NCBI GenBank assembly: GCA_014706295.1
Contig: JACSVZ010000002.1
Coordinates: 57,559,617-57,623,616 of the forward strand
Direction of reading: 5' to 3'
Length of the DNA: 64,000 nt
DNA from: Lycocorax pyrrhopterus obiensis
Taxonomy: Eukaryota > Chordata > Aves > Passeriformes > Paradisaeidae
Shown here: positions 1 to 13,037 of the stretch, one piece after another
Position numbering within the stretch: position 1 is the first letter of the stretch
How the letters are laid out: each line of letters begins with the position of its first letter
Program-made: the position numbers and the translations under genes
The notes under the pieces: generated by a model
Databases searched by the model: none
Told to the model about the DNA's origin: nothing
The model's input: the letters and a program-made list of their open reading frames with translations, nothing else

Positions 1-439
1 ATCCAGCAGAATCACAAAAACCAAATGTCATTAGGGAAGGCCTATTCCAGTGTATTTCCAGTGGCCTACTTTCTTCTTTTCCCACTTGGTGCCAGGCCAG
101 CTTTTCCAAACTTAAGTTATATGTGACTGATTTACATACTGGTTAAGCCTTCCCAAAGGTATATGTGATGTGATTTCAACTGGAAATGCCAATATGTGCC
201 TCAGCATAGCGTAGGGCCTTCAATTTTTAGAAATCAGTTTATGTTGAATAGAGCAGAAAATCAGATTTTTTTTTTTTGTGGATGGTCTGCCCTTTGACAT
301 ATTCAGCCATCTCTTTGTTTTAATGGATTTGTTTGGGTTTGTGCTTTTTTGCCCTTTAAAGATTTATTAACTCTTGAGTGAAAGATGGAATTTGGGAGTG
401 AAGTTTCATCTGTGTTTTCTAAAACATGCTTGTTAACAG
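1..439 (+). other. IGFBP3: IGFBP3 intron 2 (partial)
   Basis: This is the sequence upstream of the exon 3 acceptor. It holds a short poly(T) run and no coding signal that I recognise. Confidence 0.85.
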
Positions 440-559
440 GGTCCCTGTCGTAGAGAAATGGAGGACACTTTAAACCACCTAAAGATCCTGAATGTCTTGA
501 GTCCCAGGGGCTTTCATATTCCAAATTGTGACAAGAAGGGATTCTACAAGAAAAAGCAA
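440..559 (+). CDS. IGFBP3: IGFBP3 exon 3
   Basis: The exon is 120 nt, or 40 whole codons, from GPCRREMED to FYKKKQ. It is bounded by the acceptor TTAACAG (433-439) and a consensus donor GTAAGT (560-565). It holds the start of the thyroglobulin type-1 domain, including the conserved helix NHLKILNVLSPRG and the first cysteines (GPC, PNC). Both ends are phase 0, as in IGFBP1 exon 3. Confidence 0.97.
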
Positions 560-3500
560 GTAAGTACAGAGTTTTGGTCATTTCAATGAATGCATTTCAC
601 CTTTTCTGCATCTTTGTTGAAGGATCATGCCAGCAAGGTGCATTATATATCATTTTGCAGAGAAACTGGTTTATTTCCAGTTTTAGGACCTGATCCGATA
701 GTGCTGAAGCTCGTCAAGTGGGGATAGTATTTTTATTTTCTGTTGATCATGACAACAGATTCATTTGAGAAACTTCATACCTAGTCACACATGGGTTGAC
801 TGGTGTCCTAGATACTAATGCCCTTTGGTTTAAAAAAAGCAGTGCCTCTACAATAACCCACAGAGCTAATGTTGCAGTCACCATATGACTGCAATAGATC
901 AATGCTTTGAATTGTAAATAGCTGCTTGAGTGTTCCTAGAAGAACTACACTGGATCATATTACATAAAGCAACTTGAGAAAGGTATGTATCTGTCCTTTA
1001 TGGGCTACACAGATCGCTTCCAAAATCCAAGTCATGTTATCGTGAAAGTGATACTTTCAGTAGTTACTCTGCAGCAAGGATGGCTTCTCAGCCTTTTCTG
1101 GTTCTGGGGTTGTGACCTTTCTTGACAAATGCTGACCAAAACTGTGGGTATTTATGCTTTAGTTGTGTTGGATTGAGCTACAGCCTCATTCTCCATTCAG
1201 TGCTGCCACTGAAGCTCGTTCAGAACTTGGGGAAGTGCAAGATATGCCAGGTTCTTTGTTTAGTGTGTACATCCCATCTAATTTCAGTGTTTAGTTAGTG
1301 GCCTGCCTCCAAATATATATTTCTTGGTATAATTCCAAAATTTCCTGAATTCAAAGGTTTCTTTAAGACTTTTCTCAAGGACAGATTTTGTTTGTGGACC
1401 ATCATGTCTTTCCCTTTGGGTTTACACGAGTCAGCCTCTCTATGTCTGGTAACCAAAGGAGTGGTTGACTCTGTTGCTAGCTAATGCAGTTCATTAGTTG
1501 GAAATGAAAGGCCAACCTCTGACCAGGCAACCTTATTTTAGGAATGGTATCTCCATTTTTTGGCTTCCAGCTTTCTTAGAAACAGTCTTTGCCTTTCTAG
1601 TATTCCCTGGAGCTCTGCAATAAGCTATCAGTGCCAGGTGAGGCATTTGTAATAGGGGTGAGATTTCCAGCTTTCCTTTCTGCCATCAGTCCGACATTGA
1701 CAGTGCTGTTTGACCTTCGGTATGTGCTGCTGAGCTTGTCTATGCTTCCCAGCTTTTCCTGAGCAGGTGGTGGCAACTCCCAAGCAGGGCAAGTTTCTTT
1801 TTGTTGCCTGGAGCTTTGAGAAGCCTGTGTCAGCCCTGTTGTGCTGTATGTAAACTAGCAGAGAGCAATGTTCGCATCTCAATCTGCTTGTTTTCAGAAA
1901 ATGCATTGGACTGCTATGCAGAGTGAGGCTAGGACTGTGTTTTGTGCCTGTGCCATAAACATATTTTCTTAGCTGCTGTATAACAGCACATCAAGGCAGT
2001 CAAGTGTGCCATGGCCCTTTTCCTTCTCTATGTATTATAGAAGACTACAGATTGGTATTTACTTTGTTGAGTAGATCTTCCTTTCATCTCTCTTCAGACT
2101 CTGAGGTTTTTGCTTTGTCTGCAAAAATGTGGTGGTTTGCAAGTAATCTCTGGCATTGTGTGTAGTAAATCAGATCCGCAGTAAGCACGTATTAAAGCGG
2201 CTTACTTGAAAGGAGGTCTGTGCTTTTAAGTGCAGTCATAGTTCTATCACCAAGGCAAAAAAAAGGAAATACAAAGGCAAAAAAATAGGAAAGACAGATA
2301 ATAATCTTACCTAGTCTTTGTTCCTAGAAGCTGATTTACAAGAATAAGGTGTTGGTACAAAACAAATATGCACTTTTGTCCTCTGTGTATTGTCTGTGCC
2401 GCCTGGAGGCTTTTAAAACTTCTTTAGGAAAGGTTCCTGCACTATGTGCAACAGCCCATCCGGTCAGCATACGTAGAGAATGAAGGGACACTTTCATACC
2501 TAGCCAGCCTTGTCAAGCACTGTGCCAATTTACACAGGTCCGGTAGTTTCAATGGTAGTTTGAGATGACTAAGGGTCTTGCAGGCAATGCCCACAAATGG
2601 AGCCCACATGACTAAACATTCTACATGAAATTCACTTGGGTTGCTGATTCTGTAAATGAACTTTGGTCAACCCTGGGAACAAGACCTCAGAGATGGGACT
2701 TACAGAGGCAGCCTGCTTCTCTCACCAGCAAAATACAAACCAAAAATGATAGCTGCCCTCATAGAATTAACTCCTAGGAAAAACACATCAGTTTGAGAAG
2801 TGAATGAGTCCTGTCCAGATCAAATTAACTGTCTGCAAGGAATTGTGACAACTGTGTTTGTTTGGTTTTCTTTTTGAAGAATCAACAGGTCTGATATTTT
2901 AGATGCTGTGAATGGGTGTCTAATCTCATTAACAGAAGGCTATGCTGTTTTATTAATTCCCTTTATGCCATTATTAGCCATGTTCAATCTGTAATTAAAT
3001 TATATTCTATTGTCACAAAATTCAGAGTAATAGGCTGGGAAGTAGACAGTAAATCCATTAAAAAATGAATGCAAGCTAGGCATTTTGAATTCTGGAAGCA
3101 GTTGCCAAAACCACTGTTTAGGATGAGACTGTATAGGTTTGGGATGGTAAGAATCTGATAAATTACAATCACCTTGGTACCATTAAAACTCATTCAGGAG
3201 GCACTCATATTCTGCCTTCCTGGTCATCTGCTTTTCCAGTCTAGTTGAAAGCACTTATTTTTCATGACATTTGTGGATACCTAGAAATTGACTTTTCAGG
3301 AGCAACCATGGAGAAAAATTTGCTTATGTGAAACGCTTCTAAGAACATAAATTTATCTGTCAGCATATAACATGAAAAATATTTCACACCTTGTGTTTAT
3401 ATATAAACTTTAAAGTCAGACCTATTAAAATTTATAATTCTTTGTCTTAATAAATCACACATGTAAGGTTGTACTATTCAACTGTGATATATAAGTATAT

Positions 3501-6500
3501 TTATGCATAATTAGTTGATATAGGCACATTCCTACCTCAAGCATGGGAAAAAAGGTTTTGATGAAATTAAAATTATTATGTGGGGCAATTACTAGAATTG
3601 TCCCTCGTTTGTATACTGGAGCCAGATACTCACCTAAATGTGAGCTGGCATCGTTCCACTGAAAACAGAGCTGCACTTGCCAGGAGCCAAAATAGCCTGA
3701 GGTATATGTCAATGTTGTCTACAGTCTGTTCCTGAAGACCATGATTGTAGCTCCATGGAGCCCTGTGGACTGACCAGGAATTCAGTGGGATACCATATGC
3801 TTTGCTGTGACCCACAAATGCCTCTGCGGCATTTCTTTGTGGAAGGGAGAGGGGCAGGTGGCATGGAAGCTGGCAGCTGGTGTTTCTATCAGAAGTTATT
3901 ACTGTTTCCACTGCTTGAGCAGTTTTCCAACTTTTTAAACTTATGAAGGTATACAGAATAGCTAGACAGAGCCTAGAAATGTATGTGGAATTCAAAATTC
4001 GTAAGAGCAGATATTTAGATATGTATGTTTTTCCATGTGACCTGTCTACCACTTCTGTAGGGAATGCATGCTGGCTGTTTCAGGATAAAAGCATTGCTTT
4101 ACAATCAGAAGTGCTTTACTATTGACAGCATGGCTGAGTGGGTGAAAAAAATCACAGTTTGGAAAAGATAAATTATTTTCTCATAAAGTGTTATTTTTCA
4201 GCTGTAGAATGATCTAAGGATTTTGCTTGTAAAATGGATTGTCCAGAAGTAAAAAAAAATATACTAGTAGTAGAAAAGGTGTTTCTGCAGATTAACTTCG
4301 TGTGAAAATTGGTTGTGCAACTGTTAAAAGCAATCAAACCCTCAGACAACATGAGAACTTTAATTGATCATTTGTTTTGAGAGTGATGCAAGCCTATGAA
4401 TCAGCGAGAGTTGTGTAACATACTTCATATAGTACTTCTAAAAGGGGAGGCTATATTACTATTATTAGCAGAAATGTAGTTTCATTGCCAGAGCACTAGG
4501 CTGGCAGCCTGAAACCCTATGCTCTTTGGGCTCCATCTGTGCCTACTTTGTTGGGAAAAACAACTCTAGAAGCACTGCCTCAGTTTCCTTTTTTGTAAAA
4601 TTAAGTTGTGCAAAGGCTGTTGTTTATTAATTCCTCTGTTCTGAGCATGAAGAATTTAAGTCATTAAATGTTTATAATACTTAAGCTAGAGTCCAGTCCA
4701 TTCACCACCAAAATTGATGAAAAATTTCCCTTGACATCAGTGGACATTGAGCAGTCGTCCATGGAAGTCCTGGAGAATACATATAAGCTCTAGTCAGACT
4801 TTTGAGACAATAAATATAAGTTGTAGGACTTATGTTTGAAGATTTAGTAACAGATAAGAACTGAACTGTGGGTAATAATATAGTTTAGCGAATTATTAAT
4901 GTAGCTGTTCTCTCAATAGGTTTGAACTTCTTCACCCTCTTCTAAAACTAAGGGGATATGTACATTAAGCTGGATCTTGTCATCCTGCTGCTGTTCATTT
5001 TCATAAGGCTAATGCAGAAGGACTGCAGATTTGTAGAAGAGAAGACATTGCATTATTTCTGCATTGGGCTTTTTACTCAATAATAGATCAGAAGGGTGGA
5101 TTATTTTGCAGTTATGCTGAATAACATTACTTAATTTATTGTAAAATAAAATTAACAAGATGAAGACTTGTTTGAAAAATTTGTGTCTAATGTGTGACCT
5201 GCTTCCATCTCTCTTTCACACGGTCTTGGTGAAGACTGTCTACCGTACTCCATGCTGCCACAAATTAGTTGGCTCATGGGCCAGTGTGCTGGTGCAGGCT
5301 ATCCCAGAGTGATCTGTATTCGCACTTCTGTCCAAAATAGCACCTGAGATACTAAACTAGACATGGAAAGGATCGGTCACGTTGAGCAGCATGTGAAGCC
5401 CAACGCTTCATGTTTTCTTGGGTACCTGCACATGGAAAAGACACTTATATGAACCATTGCCACAGCCTCCTGAGAAATCGGGCCACACCTATGAGACTCT
5501 GGAGAACAAGAAGTTGAGGAGTAGTGGTGAAGTTTACCTGATTGTACCAGCCTGAACCTCTGAAAAACTTGAATTACTCTGAATGCGATCTCAGAGGCAG
5601 CACTTGCTCTGCTTGAATGATAGACTTGGCAGTGTTGAGGGCCAGAAGTAGCACCAGTCTAGCCAATCGTCCTTCATATTGGTAATGCAACAGACGAAAC
5701 CTCAGGAAACTGGGTATACTTGTGTTACTGCCTCTTTTGTCAGTATGTCCTGAGTAAACTGCCACCTTTGTTTGCATTTGAAGCAAATCCTGTGTCACTA
5801 AATCTCAGAATATGAGCTGATTGGGAGGCTGTGTCTTGACAGTAAGGCTGACCACTGCAAACCTAGTGAGATTCTGGAGATGTCTTATGAGTGGGTAAAA
5901 ACCTTGAGAGGTCACAGAGGTCCGTGGTATGCAACTGTGTCCAGTTGCATGCTGAATGCAGCCTGCAACATGTTTTCTCCTTTAGTCTACTTTTTGCCAT
6001 TCTTGGTTCCTTGGGAAGAGCATTACTTACTTAGTATGTAGTAGTCATATTTACTGCTTCTAAAGAGATTCAGTGTTATTGCCTGTGATAGTTTCAGGTT
6101 GGTCAGCATTGTTTGCAAATTCCAGCAGTTAACTGAAAGATAACATGTTATAGACTAGTATATACACGAACTTTTTAATAGGAAAATGCATGTAAAGAAA
6201 AAACATGTGAAGTTCTAGTCCACCTAGCAGTTTTTTCAATGATGACTATGCTACAGAAGGATTATGTATCTGTTAATAAATGTCAGCTACACTATTGAAT
6301 TTCCTCCAGTAAACAGATGCAAACCAACTGTGTTTATTGCTGTAATGGTTGTCTTTGCCAGACCTGTGCATTCGTGTAGAACATACCTGCTAAATTTTAT
6401 TTTAAAGATGGGTCCCAGTCACTAGCCCATACTGTTGTATGGTATTCAAAGGGGACAGGTGTGCTGCCAAATATAATAGGGAGCACTTCATAAGTCTATT

Positions 6501-6865
6501 TTCTGGTAGTTCTAAATGCAGTTTTATTATAGAGTAATTAGACCCAGAGGGATTGATGGGAAGAGGAGGTAAGTTTTTATTGAAATACTTTGTAGTGGTA
6601 ACAAATATTCTGTTAGATTCTGTCAGATATGGTCAGGATATTGAAGTGCAGCTATCAAATGAGCAGGAATCCCTGCTGTCTAACAGTACAAGTGGAGAAA
6701 ACACAAATCATGCTAAATGGGTCTTTTATTCTGTTTCAGTGTCGCCCATCCAAAGGCCGAAAAAGAGGTTATTGCTGGTGCGTGGATAAATATGGACAGC
6801 CACTTCCTGGGTATGATGGGAAGGGAAAAGGAGATGTCCACTGCTATAACTTGGAAAGCAAATGA
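440..6865 (+). CDS. IGFBP3: IGFBP3, 3' part (last two coding exons)
   Basis: This is the 3' part of insulin-like growth factor-binding protein 3, a secreted carrier that binds IGF-I and IGF-II and, in mammals, forms the ternary complex with the acid-labile subunit. The two exons join in phase 0 and encode 81 residues, which form the C-terminal thyroglobulin type-1 domain. They carry the PNCDKKGFYKKKQ block, then CRPSKGRKRG, the CWCV core and a terminal DVHC. The match to the human C-terminus as I know it is nearly continuous, so the family call is firm. The basic stretch KKGFYKKKQ plus CRPSKGRKR corresponds to the heparin-binding and nuclear-localisation region of mammalian IGFBP3. Exons 1 and 2 (signal peptide, N-terminal IGF-binding domain, central domain) lie beyond the left edge. 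The gene faces IGFBP1 tail to tail. Confidence 0.97.
560..6739 (+). other. IGFBP3: IGFBP3 intron 3
   Basis: This is a 6.2 kb intron from GTAAGT to TTTCAG. I found no repeat family, RNA gene or extra exon in it. Its longest open frame (3630-4052, minus) has no recognisable domain. Confidence 0.85.
6740..6865 (+). CDS. IGFBP3: IGFBP3 last coding exon
   Basis: The exon follows the acceptor TTCTGTTTCAG and reads 41 codons plus TGA. It starts CRPSKGRKRG, carries the CWCV core of the thyroglobulin domain and ends DVHCYNLESK. Compared with my memory of the human sequence, the loop after PLPGY reads DGKGKG instead of TTKGKE, and the tail reads NLESK instead of SMQSK. Confidence 0.97.
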   Translation, partial: CRPSKGRKRGYCWCVDKYGQPLPGYDGKGKGDVHCYNLESK

Positions 6866-7505
6866 GGGCTGGGTGCCAGCTCTTCTGGCATCTGTGCATG
6901 GCCACTGGACCTCACAGAGACCTTGGAGGGGCTGGACAAACGCTGTGGACTGCACTGTGCATGGAGTAACAAGCTCTGCCTCCTGCAGTAGATGGGGAGT
7001 CACAGCCTCTGTGGATGCTGCTGCAGCTGCACCCTGCCGCCGACACACATTGAGCTTCCTATGGGATGTGTAGGGAGCTCTGAATTCCCATGTAAACCTG
7101 CACTATTGATATCCAGAGAGAGAAAAACAAAAGGCACTTCATCATGGATTCAGGGAGTCTCCACTGACATTTTATGGTCAGAATGGCCTGTGACCAATTT
7201 GATCCCAAAAGATACTGGGTTTTTAATTTAAAGAATTTATAGATGTTAAGCTTGTAAAAGTATTAAAAAGAAAAACAAATCCAAACAAATCCACAAGGAT
7301 TTAAAGGTAAAGCTTTTTTTACAGGTCTGATGGGAAACTTGTCTTCACGGGTAAAAAGTTTTATAAAAATCTCAAAGAACTTTTTAAAGAAATGTATTTC
7401 TAAAGTAAAGACATGGCTATTTTTTTTCTGTAAAATATATTATGAATATTCTGTTAGACTGTATTTAATATAATTGTTTTTTAATAAACTTTATTTAAAT
7501 GTAAC
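6866..7505 (+). other. IGFBP3: IGFBP3 3'UTR (putative)
   Basis: About 640 nt follow the TGA before a good AATAAA signal at 7483-7488, with a T-rich stretch around it. I see no convincing donor just after the stop, so I cannot show the separate non-coding fifth exon that human IGFBP3 has. Further AATAAA motifs near 9400 and 9700 leave a longer UTR possible. Confidence 0.6.
7483..7488 (+). terminator. IGFBP3: IGFBP3 polyadenylation signal
   Basis: An AATAAA hexamer lies 617 nt after the IGFBP3 stop codon, in an AT-rich context. It is the first canonical signal after the stop. Confidence 0.65.
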
Positions 7506-8397
7506 ATGAATACCAAATATTACACAGTAATTCTAGTGTATACATCTGTATGCAAAGAGAAAGTAAGGGTATGGAATGATTTACAAATATATATATCTGT
7601 ATGCATACACACTGACCTGTTCTAGGTAAGAGAAATTTGGGCAGCAAAGGAAGTGTTTCCAGAAGACATTGAGTTTTGTTATTTGATATAACTACAAATA
7701 CCAAGATAATATTTTTTTAAAATTATTTTATTGATAATTGTAATGTACCCATCACTGAATTATGCCACTGGAAAGGATAACAGTCGCACTGAAGCTCTTG
7801 GTAAAGCTTTCTTCTGTCTGTCCTGTGCTTCAGTTCATGCAGCAGGGCTTACATTTCCTCCATTTACTGCTCACACTAATACAGAATATTCATGGACAAA
7901 AAATTGCCATTACAGTACTACCCTTTGTATTTGCTTATTTATTTTGAAAAGGTGTATCTATTCTGTGTTGTCTTGGTACATTCTACTAAAGCACATACTC
8001 TGAGGAGCTCCTTTTGAAAACAGTGTTGACAAGATGGGGGGATTGTGGACCCTGGGTGTTGAGATCCATGCGTTTCATTTATGCTACACAAAATTGTTGC
8101 TTGCTTTGACTATGGTAGAAATCATTTGCCTGCATCTGAGCATAGAATAAGAACCATTGGGTTAAAATAGTTAAACTCACTGTCTGCCATGGTGTTATAT
8201 GTCTTTTTAATTGGAAGAGAAGTGATTTGGTTTTGTTGTGGTATGTGATGCTTTCACATAAGGAAGGCTTTGGCAACATTTTTTTTTTGAGGCCGATTGT
8301 TTAATGTACTTTGTGAAAAATTCTGTATGACAATGAAATCTGGGTTAGGAAAGGTGGCCTGTGAAATGTATCATCTCTCTGGAAAATAATGCCATAT

Positions 8398-8474
8398 TTT
8401 GTATATGTATTTATTTATATATTTCATATAAATATTTTATATATTTATATAAATATATATATTCTTATATGTGT
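8398..8474. repeat. AT-rich low-complexity tract
   Basis: About 77 bp are composed almost only of TATAT and ATATTT words. It is simple sequence with no coding potential. Confidence 0.8.
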
Positions 8475-11394
8475 CACTATAAATATTTGATGTCACTGTA
8501 GAAAAAAGAAGCCATCAACACTGTAATTTCTTGTTGGGTTGGGAACTCCATGAAGACTGAGGACAGTGGGCTTTCAGCCACTGGGGCCAGGGGTTGTGTT
8601 GATGAAGTAGAGACTGTGGTGCTGAGGAGCCTGTTCCTCTCCTACTGCATGAATTACAACCATCCTTGTTCTTGCCAGCAATGGCAAATGTCTAGAAACT
8701 CTGACATGGAAAGATTTGGATATGTAGCTTGCCAGGATTGAGGCAGCCTGTCACCATAAATCAAATGTTTAAAGCCTTACCCTGAAATGTATTAGCTGAA
8801 CAGCACTATGTGTGTTCTGCACATCTTTCCAGTTTCTGTCTAATGAAATGAGTTCTAATCATCATTAAAACTGAAATTTTACTATCTCATGGTAAGAAAA
8901 AAATTGTACTTGAAGTGATGCTTATTCCAGGCTAACATAGGTTTCCTGACACATGGCTACAGAAAGCTTTGTGAGGTGAAGATTTATTGCAATATTTTTA
9001 TTGCTAAAGCAAATCTAATGCCTGCAAAGATTTGTTGGCAAAATATTAAATGCTGGGCTTTTTTTTTTTTAAGAGTTGTAAACTAGTTATTTTCAAATAA
9101 TGTCACAGACAGAAGAAAGTTATATATACACCAATATTTGGGCACATATTCATAGATAAGAAAATAAGGTTTGGATTCATTAAAGTGAGTTATTATTTTG
9201 CCTCCTTTTTTTTTTATTAACTATGTGTTGAGCGTTCTGAAAACAAAAATCAGTTTCTTGCCAAAACTGAGATAGCTGTTTTGCAAGACACATTTTGCAA
9301 GTATGTAAGATGTTTTAACAGCCTGTGACAGGCTTTATGATTTGGGTAGTTTGTCAAGTATTTAAACTTTTTAATGTTTTTTTCCTACCATTAAAAACAA
9401 ATAAATATAGAAGAAGCTGGCTAGTAGGGGTCCTTAAGTGATATATTTTATGAAAAAAACCCAAAAAACCCTACATCTCAAGGAGATGAACCTGACTCAG
9501 GAGTGCAATCTGTCACATGAATATTTAAGAAATGGCATTCAGCTCCTTTATTAGTACTAATAGTCTTTAGTTATGTAACAGAGAAATCATACAGCCATAA
9601 GGGAAAAAAAAAAGATCTGTGTGTCAGTTTTGTTATTTTGCTTCCAACAGACGCCTTTAAAACAGAAATTGTGTTTAAAAATAGCCCCATAAATAAAGTC
9701 TCACCTGTAATTTAAAGCTTCATCATTTTCAGAAGTTGCCTTTTAAATATTTTTTACAAGCACAGTTGCTTGCACTAGTATTGGATACTTGCCATTAATC
9801 TGATGTCTCTGTCAGTTGACATTGGTATGAAATGCAAAATAATATTATTATCCCTCTTCAAAAATATAACTTTTTTAAGATGAAAGAATCAGTGGTGTTT
9901 TTTTTTTTTTTTAGCATTCCTGTTTCTGTGAAGACAGAAGTCCAATTCAATAGACAAAAGTACTTGTAATTCAAAGATTTTTCTCTTGGCTAAGGGAGCC
10001 AGGCTGCAATTCAAACAAATATATGTGTTTGTGGTCTACACCCAAGCAGCAGAATGTGGGCAGCATGAAGCAAATGTATGGGTCAGTATCAGTTCAGAGG
10101 AAGATGAGTTCCCTCCAAGTACAGGTTAGAACTAATTCCTGTTAAGAGTTGCAGTGAGTGGAGAACTTTGGGTTTGGTGACAGAAATGAAACCAATGCAT
10201 TAGAAAAATCCCTTATGTCTTAGTGCTTTCACTGTCTTCAGCTCAAGTAGTGTATTTTATTAAGTGAACATCTGCAGCTGTTTTCTAGTTTTTAATAAGC
10301 TCTTTCAAGAAACTAAGGTAGTCTGAGTTAATATTAAGAAGCCTCACAAAAAAATTTGTAACTGATAACATTATTTACACCTCAAATATTGGCATGGCAA
10401 GGCACTATAAAAGATCAAAGTATGTATTGCAAAACTTGCTGATTTCTTCTTGAGCATATTTTGTCTCTAGATGGTACATGAGTACCATATGTAACCCAGA
10501 TGAATGTTGTAAGTATTTATTTTAACAAGAGTGATAAATAGCTGCATAAATCCCTATAATTGACCAGAATACAAGTTAAAGCTGCCTGCAGGCAGCTCTA
10601 TTATCATACAAACTCTGAGAAAGTTCCCTTTTATAATAGATATACTGTGCTATAGTTTTTGGAGCCCAGAATATCCTTTTTCACCTTTTTGACACGCCCG
10701 CCTTTCATAGCATAGTGTTAGCTATTTGTGCACAAGGGAAGGAGACTTCATTGAATACCACAACCACGGAATTAATTCATTTTTAGTACAGTCTGAACTT
10801 TTTATGACTAAATTCCATAGAAACCCTACACAGCATAATTCCTCATTGAACTGAGCCCTAAAGTTAAGTAGTGGTTTTTCAAACTTTTTGGGAAATCATC
10901 TTTGTGTATCTCTAGTCACTCTAAAACTGTGTAAGCAAGGATGGCTCCGCAGAGATTTCACATATTAGGAACAGGAATTTTATTTAAAGGATGAAAAGTA
11001 CTGAGCAATTTTCCTGGATGCCAAAGCATATTAGTATACAAAATGAAATGTTTGTGTAGGTAGCTCTTTTCTATGTGGTCCTCCTGTGCCTTTAGAAAGT
11101 CTTCACTCCTATTAATTTGTACCAAAAGAATATGCTTGCTTCCACATTAGAAAGGACTCCTTTTTCTTTCCCAACTCCCACTTTTTTTTTATTTTTTTTT
11201 CTGAGAGATCCAAAAATAAGATCCAAAAAGGATATCAGAGTATTCCAAGGACAAGATTTCTGTGATCAGTATCAGTCATGGCTTCATCAGCAAGCATGCA
11301 AAATAGGTTCAAGGCTTTTAGAAGAGAAGTCTTCTGGTATGTCCAGTGGACCTGAGTATCTTCTTCTAACTAGAACATATTTAGGCATTTGGTT

Positions 11395-11549
11395 TTGGAG
11401 TCTCCGTTCTTGGAGATACTCAAAAGCCATCTGGACACAATCCCAGGCAACCATTCCCTGGTGGCCCTTCTTGAGCAGAGCAGGGTGGACCAGGTCACCT
11501 CCAGAGATCCCTTCCAACCTCAACCATCCTTTGAGCCTATGAGCCTATC
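11395..11549 (+). mobile_element. CR1 LINE 3' fragment
   Basis: The order of words is that of the CR1 3' end: a TGGAGTCTCC-like start, GGAGATACTCAAAAGCC, TCTGGACACAATCC, TTGAGCAGAGCAGGGTGGACC, then CTCCAGAGATCCCTTCCAACC and a degenerate tail. It lies in plus orientation and is truncated at its 5' side. Sequence just upstream, from about 11200, may also belong to it, but I cannot support that. Confidence 0.85.
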
Positions 11550-12989
11550 AAGATGTAGCAGTTTGGTGTCCCAAGTTCCAGCATGTGAGATTGTCTACAT
11601 TATGCAATGCATTGAGTGAGAAGATGTTACAACTTTTTTTGCCCAAAAGAAAATTTTCTGGTAAAATGGCAAGTAGTACAATTTTGTTGTTCCCCAGAAG
11701 AAGCTTTAGTTTTAAAACTCTGCATTTTATTTACTTCTTCCAGTTCAAATTTTGGAGAGGTAGAAGTATATATACCAGCCTTAGAGAAAATCCCATTGAA
11801 AAAACTTTCCTTTTGCTTTTACCCTGTACATATGTTAAAAAATGCAAATGACTTCAAGGCAGAACATTGCTGCTGAAAAAAAAAATGGAGACGAGGTATT
11901 AGCAAAAGCAGAGGGTAATGCTGCAAATCTCAGTTTATCCTTGCAGAATGTGTGTTCTGCTGCTGTACGCATCCTGGCTTTCCACTTCTGCTGACCTATC
12001 CAAATTCCTTAAGAGCCTTTCTCTGTCAAGGCTAATTTCACCCCACTTCTCTCTCCATGAGATGGGATGGAAAGAAAGGCAGCAAAATTATCTTTACAGA
12101 GGGAAGCTGAGGTTTCATCCAGAAAAATCACCTAACCTGAAAAACTCTAAAGAAAATGTCATTGAGAAGGACTGCTTCCCACAGCCATTTGTGGTAATTC
12201 CTTCCAAAAGTGGAGTAGTGAAGGGACTTGCTTACAAGAGCCAGGTTGAGAGTGCATTTCCCTCACTCCTTGCAGCTGGAGAGCAGAGGCTATTTTTGCC
12301 TGCTTATGCCATATAGAGAATATTCAAGGTGAAACTTGTTTCCTGTGTCTGCGATGTATCATGTAACTTGCACTCAGTAAAAAAAAGACCTAACAGACTG
12401 AGCTTGGAAAGTTGATTATTGTTTTATCACAGGGATGCTGCACACAACCTTCAGCCTTCAGATCCTCCCGTACATTTCTACGCTGCTATTACCAAGCTAC
12501 CAGTAACACGTTGCTGATTTTCTTTTTCTCTTCCCTTGCTGGGGCTAAATGGTATGGGCTCAGCTGCCAAAGCGGCAATTAGCAGAAACTGCAGGCAAAG
12601 AAAAAATATGAAAGAAGATGATGATGTAGCCACCATCTGCTCTAGGCCTCCACAGACATCCCACACTAATATGCTTTTCCAAAGAACCTCAGCATTTCCA
12701 CATCAGCCTGGTGAACTACAAAGCATTGTCAGTGAGAGAGAGAAAAAATCACCTGTCACCATTCACATAATTATGCAACTAAAAGCCTCAGTATAGGCAC
12801 AAATAGGCTGCTTTTTGTTAGCTTAACAGCAGCTGGAGGAGACTGAGAACAAGAGAAAGACTGCCTATGCTGTGTTCAGCATAGCAGAAATGCAGCACAA
12901 AGGCTCTGCTAGAAGAGCTGTGTCTGTTGGTCAGGCACTGTCTCTGATGGGAAATGTGGCTGGTAAGGAAGCAGCAAGGAAGCAAGCAT

Positions 12990-13037
12990 GTGCCCAACCC
13001 TGCCTTCCCTTTTGTGCCCAACCCTGCCTTCCCTTTT
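12990..13037. repeat. 24-bp tandem duplication (two copies)
   Basis: The unit starting GTGCCCAACCCTGCC is present at 12990-13013 and again at 13014-13037, followed by a 6-base partial third copy. The two full copies are identical, which suggests a recent slippage event. Confidence 0.9.

Noticed and set aside
3630..4052. 140-codon minus-strand frame in IGFBP3 intron 3
   Set aside because: No family match and no coding-like composition; lies in an intron on the opposite strand.
11117..11542. 141-codon plus-strand frame
   Set aside because: Its second half is the CR1 3' end, which is non-coding in the LINE, and its first half includes a poly(T) run.
11918..12316. 132-codon plus-strand frame between IGFBP3 and IGFBP1
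   Set aside because: No domain recognised, no splice or promoter context.
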